Assembly: GCA_033816765.1 (NCBI GenBank)
Contig: CM066296.1
Span: forward strand, 1,302,001 to 1,366,000
From: Nothopassalora personata
Taxonomy: Eukaryota; Ascomycota; Dothideomycetes; Mycosphaerellales; Mycosphaerellaceae
Direction: 5' to 3'
Length of the DNA: 64,000 nucleotides
Shown here: positions 56,501-64,000 of the stretch, one piece after another
Position numbering within the stretch: position 1 is the stretch's first letter
How the letters are laid out: the number at the start of each line of letters is the position of its first letter
The notes under the pieces: model-generated
What the model saw: only the letters and a program-made list of their open reading frames with translations
What the model was told of the DNA's origin: nothing
The model's database searches: none
Translations under genes and position numbers: made by a program

Positions 56501-58690
56501 TATATTGTTAAGCCTAACTACTTTTAACTGTACTAATGATTTCCTCTCTGCCTTAATCTTCTAGTTCTAGAGAGCAACTAGAGTATCTTCTCTTTTCTTA
56601 AGAGGATAGGTCCACTTTTTTCTAGAGAAGTTATTAACAATCTTAAGCTAGTATTTGAACCCTAGCCTTAATGTTAGTAGTGGACTATATTTATTAATAG
56701 ATATAAGGGTAAGTCTTTTAGGTCTTCTCTTAGTAACTTTGCCTTTGTACTTCTTTATCTTTACTATTAAACACACTCTACACTAGTAGAAGCCATCCCT
56801 AGGAATAGGAATAGGTTCTTTTAAGTCTATTACCTTATAAAGATTCTAGAGCAAGTTCTTCCTAAAGTGTGCAAATCTTCTATACTAAAGTTCCTACTGT
56901 TTTAGGTTAGTCTCTAATTTAGCAGTTATAAAGGCATTCTCTATTAGTAGTGCACATAATAAGTAATGTGCCCTTTCTTATAGTAGAGGAGAAATCTCAT
57001 TAATAAATGGAACCCCCCTAAGGAGCCTTATCTAGACAATAGTTTAGCTAGAGGGGGATAGAAGAGAAAATAAAGGAGGTTAGACACTAAACTGCTTACT
57101 AAACTAGTTCTAAGAAATTAGGTTTACCCCTAGCTTAGGTATAAGTAGAACATCTTCTAAAACAACTTTCCTGCTAGATCTCCTACTTATCTCCGTAGTC
57201 CCAATATAAGTAGCTAATAAATGCCCACCTCCCACTTTAATCTATTTCTTCTTTGTTAAGGGAGTTATAGATCTAAAGAGGCAGTTCTAGTTAGTTATAT
57301 AGGATAAAGCATAAGAATTAAGTAACTACTCTAATAAGGGGAACTTGCCTTAGACTTCTATAGTTAAGTAAGCCACTTCATTATACTTATTATTATTAGA
57401 CATTGTCTTCTAGGATAAGTTGCATAAGTTAGGTAGCTCTTAGGTAGAGAAACCTTTCCTAGTCTTCCTTATTTTAGAGGAAGGAGACTAGGCCTAGTTC
57501 TTCTAGAGTAACAGCATGTTAGAGCTAAGTTTCTTTACCATTTTCTTAAGTTCCTCTATAGAGGACTTCTCTCTTAGTGTTCTTCTTAAAGATAGTAGTA
57601 GAGATCTTCTCTTCTTAATATATGTTGCATTCTAGGAGGATAGTGCTTAGGAATAAGATCTAAGGACCTTCTTTACCTTAGAGAGACTAGGGCAGTCCTT
57701 AATAAGATAGTCCTTCTTATAGAGAAGGCAGGAAAGTGATCTTACCTAACCTAAGGGCCTAACCTAGGTGGCTGCTATACTATACTTAGCCTTAGAGGGA
57801 TTTAATCTAGCCTCTTAAGCCTTAAGGATCTTTAAGGTCCTTTTATAATCTATCTTTAGCTAAGCTATAATGGTATTCCTAGCTATATGGTAGTTAGGTA
57901 GCAGTAAGCTTAAAAGCTAGGTTATTCTTACATTAGCTTTCCTATAGTGCTAGCCCTCTAGGTTAACATTAGCAATCCTCCTTCTAAGAGATACTAGGTA
58001 TATCTTTACAGATCTAATAGTAAACTCTTTACTTATCTTAAAGTTTATAAACTGTTTTGTAAGCTTATGTGCATAGGTTAGTAATACCTAGCTATACTTG
58101 TTCTAGAGATGCACCTATATCTTAGCAGCTTTTCTAGATTCGTAAGAGCCCTTAAGCTTAAATTCATCTTCTTCTATAATCCTACTTAGGATACTAAAGC
58201 AGTAAGCTGCATTTTGTTTTGTCTATGTTAGTGTATTAAGAATCTCTTTAATCTTAGTCTCTTCCTAGAGTTTTAGGTTCTTACCCTTAATGTTGTTAAA
58301 TAACACTTCTAATAGGTTATTAATTGCAAAGAATGCTAACTGGCTCTCTATCTTATATCTCTAAAGGTTGAACTATCTCTTCTAGTTGTCTCTCCTAAGA
58401 ATTGGGATTTTAGTTCCCTTCTCTTCTCCTTTCTCTTAGTGTAAATCTATAATAAATTGAATATAATAAAATAAGGTGTATATGCTTTAAAGTCGTGGCT
58501 TAGGTCCTACTAAGGCTTTTAGTGTAGAATAGTAAGGTTCGTAGGTATAGATACTAAGGCCTACTTAGTAGGGTAAAGAAAGAGCGGTATAGTCTCGGAG
58601 CTAGGACATAGGTCTGTCTCTCCTAGTAGAGTTCTAAATGACTTACTTAAAGTCCTTCTTAATAGTATCTCGATGCAGTTCTACCTACAG
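53571..58690 (-). mobile_element. Element F: Copia-type retrotransposon
   Basis: Minus-strand order is typical of Copia. A zinc-knuckle-like CLYKKDYLIKDCP lies near 57720, an integrase region near 56900-56100, and the RT follows with ILKSLYRLKQAARDW (about 55000) and LTYVDNILIAI (about 54850), then the LSKPKKILSIRV block. RNase H remnants come last (about 54300-54000). The usual YVDD is YVDN. Unlike the Gypsy elements it is poor in CpG and keeps more CA and TG, so it either had different codon use or has a different mutational history. The ends are approximate: I found no LTR pair in 53571-53760 or 58440-58690. Confidence 0.75.
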
Positions 58691-58887
58691 TATTAAAGGG
58701 ATGTCGCAATGTATAGCGCGCCTACGACCTACTAGTCGTAGATAAACTAATTCTTGCCTTTTATTCAAGACGCATCGCGCGTCGCAAGGTGTACTTATGC
58801 GTGTTACGTGCGGCTTAGTAGCCGGTCGCGACCGCATGTTATATATAAGGCTATATGTAGGGGTTAGCTACTAGGCTACCCCTTATA
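58691..58887 (-). repeat. C2 3' LTR
   Basis: 197 bp, same family as 27539-27734 and 34142-34337, with one extra A near the end. Differences from C1's LTRs are mostly CA/TG versus TA. Confidence 0.92.
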
Positions 58888-59188
58888 ATTGCCTCCCCTC
58901 TCGTGCGAGCTGTCCTCAGCTCGCTAGTTACTACGTAGAGGCTCCTATGTACTTCTAGAACTATAGTTGCTATACGGCCTATATACGGGTTACGTACGTG
59001 TCGTTATGTAGGTATAGGTAAGTAAGGCTTAGTTACTATACCGACGTAGCTAGTTAGGGGCATAAAACTCTAGCCTAACCTAGCCCTTTCTTAGTACGCT
59101 CCCTAGCTTATTACCTTCGCTACACTACTACTACGCACCCGTACCGCACTATTATCGTAAGCGCCTCGCTAGCATTATTATTATTATT

Positions 59189-60123
59189 ATGTCTACCGTG
59201 CCCTCCTCGCCGCTATTCTCTAGCCGCTCCGCCTCCTCTAGTAGTACTAGTAGCGACAGCACTACTAACACCGTAGAAGACGAGCGCCGCTAGGCGGCTC
59301 TAGTGCGTAACGTACCTAGAACGCCTAGTAGTCGCAAGCGACTAGCATTACCCTCGTAGCTACTAACGCCCTCGCCCGCTACTAAGCTCTCGTAGCGGAT
59401 TAATATATACATACGGTGCCTCCTATACTTCGTTAGGGGTAAGTCTCTACGCGCGCCGCCTACGATTCGTATACTAACTACTTACTAGACGAAGCCGATA
59501 ACTGTAATAGTATTACTACCGGCGAGCTCCTAAGGAAGTATAGCCGCTATAGGCGTAATAGACATAGCTACGTGCCTAATACTAGCTACGCTATCGCCTC
59601 GCTAGTAAGTCGCCTACGCGCCGCGCGCTCCTAGCGCGACTTCCTTACGGCCATAATGGGCTAGGCGCCTATAGACCTCTAGTAGTAGGAGCTAGTAGAG
59701 TAGATCCGCCTATGTACCTAGCTAGGTAACGACATTACGGAGGTAAGTCGCTACTTCGCTCCTACGAGTCGACTACTACTCGCGTACGGGGGCTCTAGTA
59801 CGTCTCCTATGCTTCGGCTAACCCTTTCTATAGGCTATTAGGCAATTTAATGCCTATAAGCATAAGCGTGCCGGGGAAACCCGTATACGTACTTCCACCG
59901 CCGCTACTACTACCGCCGCCCCCGCCGCCGAAGCCCTCGCGCTCTAGTAGGAGTAGAACCGCGCCCTTAATAGGCTGTTCGAACTCGGCCGCGCCGTAAG
60001 TCGCATGTTCCTCGTATACGTGTACCCTACTAACCGTAGTCCTAGTTCCTATAGGCGTAGAACATTAACACTACCGCCGCCGACTAGGCGTTCCTACCTA
60101 AGTTACTACGTAATAACAACTAA
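59189..60123 (+). pseudogene. Spliced antisense gene of element C2, RIP-broken
   Basis: Exons 59189-59438, 59489-59742, 59834-59995 and 60040-60123, with the same splice signals as the copy at 28041. The first 30 residues differ at several positions (MSTVPSSPLF; TTNTVEDERR instead of TTSPLEDERR), including changes RIP cannot make. The rest is essentially identical, including the TAG stops. The pol stop is at 60266-60268, again tail to tail. Function unknown. Confidence 0.73.
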
Positions 60124-60265
60124 GGCGCTCGCCTTACACGCTACTCGCGGGCTCCTCGCCTACTACTACTCTACGTAGCCCCTAGTAGGCGCGCTACTCT
60201 TTAGCTTTTATTTTGTTTATAGTTAAGAAAAGTTTTATTTATACTCTAGTACTTCTATACTAGTC

Positions 60266-63200
60266 TTATTTGCTTCTCCTTAACGCCTTATAGTCGGCTA
60301 CTATACGATCCGCATTCGCGAGGCCCTCCGCCGGTTCCTAGCTATTATACTCCTCTAGCTAGTCCTTCTACTAGACTAGATACTACAGCTTACCCTTACG
60401 CTTACGCCTATCTAGTACTGCCTCTACCTTATACTCTCCGTCCTTATTAGCTAGAGGGGTAACGGGTCCATCCTTATCGCTACCGATATACGGCTCGAGG
60501 AGAGAGACATAGAAGACGTTATAGAGCCTTAAGTCGGCTAGTAGCGCTAGGCGGTACGCCTACGAACCGATAGCGTCCGTAATGCGGTATAGGCCGATGA
60601 ACTTCAGGCCTATCTTCTTCTTTAGTACTGCTAACTTAAGGTTCTTCGTTAATAATAGGACTAAGTTACCTACGCGGTAGGTCTTAGCTTAGTAGGTCTT
60701 ATTATAGTAGCGAGCCTAGCTTTCTACTATAGCCTTCTATCGCTCCTCGAGTATAGCGCGTAGTTTTCGTATACGACTCGTAGCTATTACCGCTACTAGT
60801 ACTTCCCCCCCTAGGTCTCGTCTCGAGATCTAGTTAGTGTAGGGGCAATCTTAGGTCGCTAACCGTGCGCTATCTCGAACGGACTCATCCGTAGTGTTAG
60901 GTAGATGCTGTTATTAGCTACGAATTTAGTAACTACAAGCCACTTAGCCCACTTAGTTTAATTATTACTATAGTAATAACGAAGGTATTATTCGAGGGTT
61001 TAGTTTACCCTCTTAGTTTAGCCGTTAGTCTAAGGGTGAAAGGCCGTGGATAGCTTACGCTTTACACGCGCCTCGAAGTAGAAGTTACTCTAAAACTAAC
61101 TAGTAAAGACCGGACCTCGGTCGCTCACTATGCCTAACGGGACACTATAGTGTCGCACGACTTCGTCTCGTAGGAGCCTCGTAAGCTCTACGGCTGTGTA
61201 AGTCTTCGTCGTTAGGATGTATAAGCTCATTTTTAAGTAGCGATCGACTATTACTAGGATCGTATTATACACGCAACCGGCTCGCGTACTTAGAGGTAGG
61301 TCCGTAATAAAATCTATAGTGATTTCCTACTACGGTCGCTCCGGTCTAGGAAGCGGTTATAGCTCGCCGTAGGGTCGATAGCGCCTCGCCTTCGAACCCT
61401 AGTAGGTTCTATAGGCTTGGACGTATTGTTTTACGTCCGTGCTAAGTAAGTCCTACTAATAATTACGTCGTAATAGCTCTTTAGTCTTAGTCCTTCTAAA
61501 GTGACCCGCGAGGACGTCGTCGTAGTATATACGAATTAGATACGACCTAATTGCGTAATCCCTAGGTACTACGATCGCGTCTCCGTAGTATATAAGGTTA
61601 TCCTTTATATGCTATCCCTTAGCGTCCCTCGCGCTTAGCGCCTACGCTAAGTATACGACACACTAGTCGTCTTACTACTACGCGATCTTTATTAAGAGTA
61701 GGATTAACTTACCCGTCGAGCTATAAGCTTAACCCTATATTACTGTAGCGCACACTACTACTAGTAAAGACGGCTTATCTTAATAGGGAAGGTTACCTCT
61801 CCGCACTGCTATCGCCGCGCCTATGTCGCCCTATATCGCCTCGTAGGTAGTAAGCACGCGCTTTACCGTCGGCTCGCTTATCCCTTCTAGAGACTCCTTC
61901 TAGAAAGACAGCTTACTTTATAAGGTAGGTAGCAAGTTCAAAGTTTATTACGTTATAGCTACGTAGTTACTACGTCTCGAAGGCGCGTCGGCTAGGTTAG
62001 TCTTACCCGGCCGATGCTCTACTACAAAATTAAAAGACTATAGGAACGTAGCCTATCGAGCTTACCGCCCATTTAGCTACTTTACTATTATAAAGCCCTA
62101 TAGGTTAGCGTAGTCGACTAGTACTCGTACCGTATACGTAGCGCCCTCTAAGTATGGCCTCTAATGCTTAAAAGCCTTAACTACTGTAAGTAGCTCCTAA
62201 TCGTGCGTCTTATAGTTGTACTTAGCTAGTATTATCTTACGTAAATAGAACGCGATAGGATGCTACTTAGTACTAAACAATTGGGATATAATACCTACGA
62301 TCGCGAAACCTAAGGCATCCGTCTCGACTCGCGTACGTAGCGTAGGATCGAAGTGCCTAAGTATTAGTGCACCTAAGAATCCGGCCTTAAGCTATCGAAA
62401 CGCCTACTCTTCGCTTAAGGTCCACGTAAGAGGGCCGTGCTTCTTGCCGTCCTTAGATCCCTTTAGTAGGTCCGTTAGGGGCTTATAGACCCTTAAGTAT
62501 CCTTCTATAAAACGCCGGTAGAAGTTACAAAACCTAAGGAAGGACTAGACCTTATAAAAGGTCGTAGGTGTAGGCTATTCCTCGATAGCGGCTACCCTAC
62601 TCCTATCTATCGACACGCCTACGGCGCTTACGACAAACCTAAGGAACTCTACACTCTCCTAGAAGAAGTAACACTTCTTAGGGTTTGCGAACAGGGTAAA
62701 CTTTCGTAGCCTCTCTAGTACCGCGCGTACGGCTCGTACGTGTGCCTCACGCGTCTCGCTATAGATAAGGATATTATCTAGGTAGACTACGTAAATGTTA
62801 TTAACTAAGCCGGTTAGCGCCTTGTTAATATACCCTTAAAAGGTTGCCGGTACGTTAGTTAACCCGAACGGCATTACTAGGTACTCGTAGTGTCCGTATC
62901 GCGTGCGAAACGTAGTCTTCTACTTATCGCCTCGCTTAATAGGGATACGATAGTAGGCGTCCTTTAAATCGATTGTAGTAAAGAACCTAGAACCTAACAG
63001 CCTATCTAGCGTCTCGCTAATTAGGGGTAGGGGGTATTGGTTCTTTACTATAATCTTATTTAGGCCTCTGTAATTAATATAGAGCCTAAGAGTGCTATTC
63101 TTCTTTAGCACAAATAGGATAGGCGCACCCGCCTCGCTTACGGACCGCCTAATCCACCCCTTCTCTATTGCTTACGTAAGGTACTCCTTTAAGGCCTCTA

Positions 63201-64000
63201 ACTTAGTTAAGGACTGGTAGTACAGCGGCTTAAAAGGGGGTTTCTTTCCTTTAACGAGATCAATCGTATACTTAACCCCGTCGGGTATCTTACGCTTTGC
63301 CTACTTATTAGGTACGTATACATCTCGGAAGTCTATAAATTCTTTAGGCTACGAGGGGCCCTCTCCTTTAGGTACTACTATAGTAATAGCCCGAACACTT
63401 ATCGTATAAACCTGCTTTAAGCTCTCGAGATCCTTAAGGAACTCGCGTGCGTTACGCTACTAAACCGTAGGCGTCTCTATACCGTAGTACTACTAGTTAT
63501 CCTTATCGGCCTTTACTATCCAATTACGATGCCGCTAGGGTCTACCTAAAATTACTAATGGCCTACCCATAGGTACCGCGTAGTAGATAGCGTCACTTAC
63601 GCGCTCTACTCCCGCGTTATTAGCGAGTCGCAGCCAAACCGTAAAGGCGCCGTAGCAATACCCTAGGTTATGCGTATACGACTCTAACTTCGGTAGCCTT
63701 GCCCTATTAATAGGTTATATTTAATGTCGGAGTATATACTTATACGATACTAGGCTAAGATCCGTATAGTTATCTAGGAGAAACGTAGCCTCGCGAAAGC
63801 CCTTACGAGTCTCGACTACGCCTCGTAAGTAATGCGCTAGATACGTATCTACTCGCCTTAAGGGGTCGACTTTAGGAAAACTCGGACTTAGGAGCGACCT
63901 ACTTATAGTCCTCTACCTTTTCCCTAGTCGCTACGATAGACACATATCTACTCGCCTTAAGGGGTCGACTTTAGGAAAACTCGGACTTAGGAGCGACCTA
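60266..64000 (-). pseudogene. C2 pol, RIP-broken and partial
   Basis: Minus-strand chromodomain, integrase, RNase H, RT and protease remnants collinear with C1. The RNase H segment (about 62270-62560) differs from C1 at many sites including transversions, whereas neighbouring parts are close. Confidence 0.85.
63828..64000 (-). repeat. Tandem 99-bp units in C2, cut by window edge
   Basis: Two successive units (TATCTACTCGCCTTAAGGGG) homologous to 32688-32984; the total copy number is outside the window. Confidence 0.8.

Larger units (their letters stand above)
58691..64000 (-). mobile_element. Element C2: second copy of the chromodomain Gypsy, cut by the window edge
   Basis: Begins with a 197-bp 3' LTR and polypurine tract and continues collinear with C1 (offset about 31,148-31,152) through the antisense gene, chromodomain, integrase, RNase H, RT (YLDN), protease and into the 99-bp repeats, where the window ends. 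The open piece 62920-63111 is an RT fragment ([20 protein letters not shown]). Divergence from C1 is uneven (see findings). Confidence 0.92.

Overview
The window looks like a nuclear chromosome segment of a filamentous ascomycete (Pezizomycotina; Dothideomycetes is my best but unproven guess). The signs are short introns of about 45-55 nt with GT...CTNAC...AG signals, a HET-domain gene, 2EXR-type and DUF3176 genes, and a long block of retrotransposons whose reading frames are broken mostly by TAG, the mark of repeat-induced point mutation (RIP). No bacterial, organellar or CRISPR features were seen.

The first 22 kb are an ordinary gene-rich arm. In order: a secreted phospholipase-A2-like modular protein (5' end outside the window); a frameshifted DUF3176 membrane-protein gene; a 2EXR-type gene with a shortened core; an F-box protein (Pof7/FBXO9/Hrt3 type) divergent from a mitochondrial carrier of the Mtm1/SLC25A39-40 type; a LACTB2-like metallo-beta-lactamase; a Nab3-like RNA-binding protein; an ICT1/Pth4-type mitochondrial ribosome-rescue hydrolase; a weak hypothetical gene; and a HET-domain gene only 6 bp downstream of, and in frame with, a second 2EXR gene. 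Three of these genes concern mitochondria or translation, but nothing suggests a cluster.

At about 22.08 kb the sequence changes abruptly to TAG/CTA-rich, RIP-mutated DNA that runs to the window end. It is a nested stack. (A) At 23.12-27.41 kb, a DNA-transposon-like element with palindromic terminal inverted repeats and one large unrecognised ORF. (B) A Ty3/Gypsy element in two pieces (27.41-27.54 and about 34.34-40.45 kb). (C1) A complete chromodomain Gypsy element at 27,539-34,337 inserted in B, with a CCATT target duplication. (D) A plus-strand Gypsy element (about 40.86-43.45 and 51.88-53.57 kb). (E) A second chromodomain Gypsy element at 43,455-51,883 inserted in D, with a CTATC target duplication and carrying a roughly 0.7 kb island that escaped RIP. 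(F) A Copia element at about 53.6-58.7 kb. (C2) A second copy of C from 58,691 to the window edge.

The most unusual signal is in both copies of element C. Between the end of pol and the 3' LTR lies a gene on the opposite strand to gag-pol. Four exons and three introns, two with TACTAAC branch sites, give one 249-codon frame in which every internal stop is TAG (17 by my count). It looks like a spliced antisense accessory gene carried by a chromovirus. Because its introns are antisense to the genomic RNA, they would survive retrotransposition. I do not recognise the protein.
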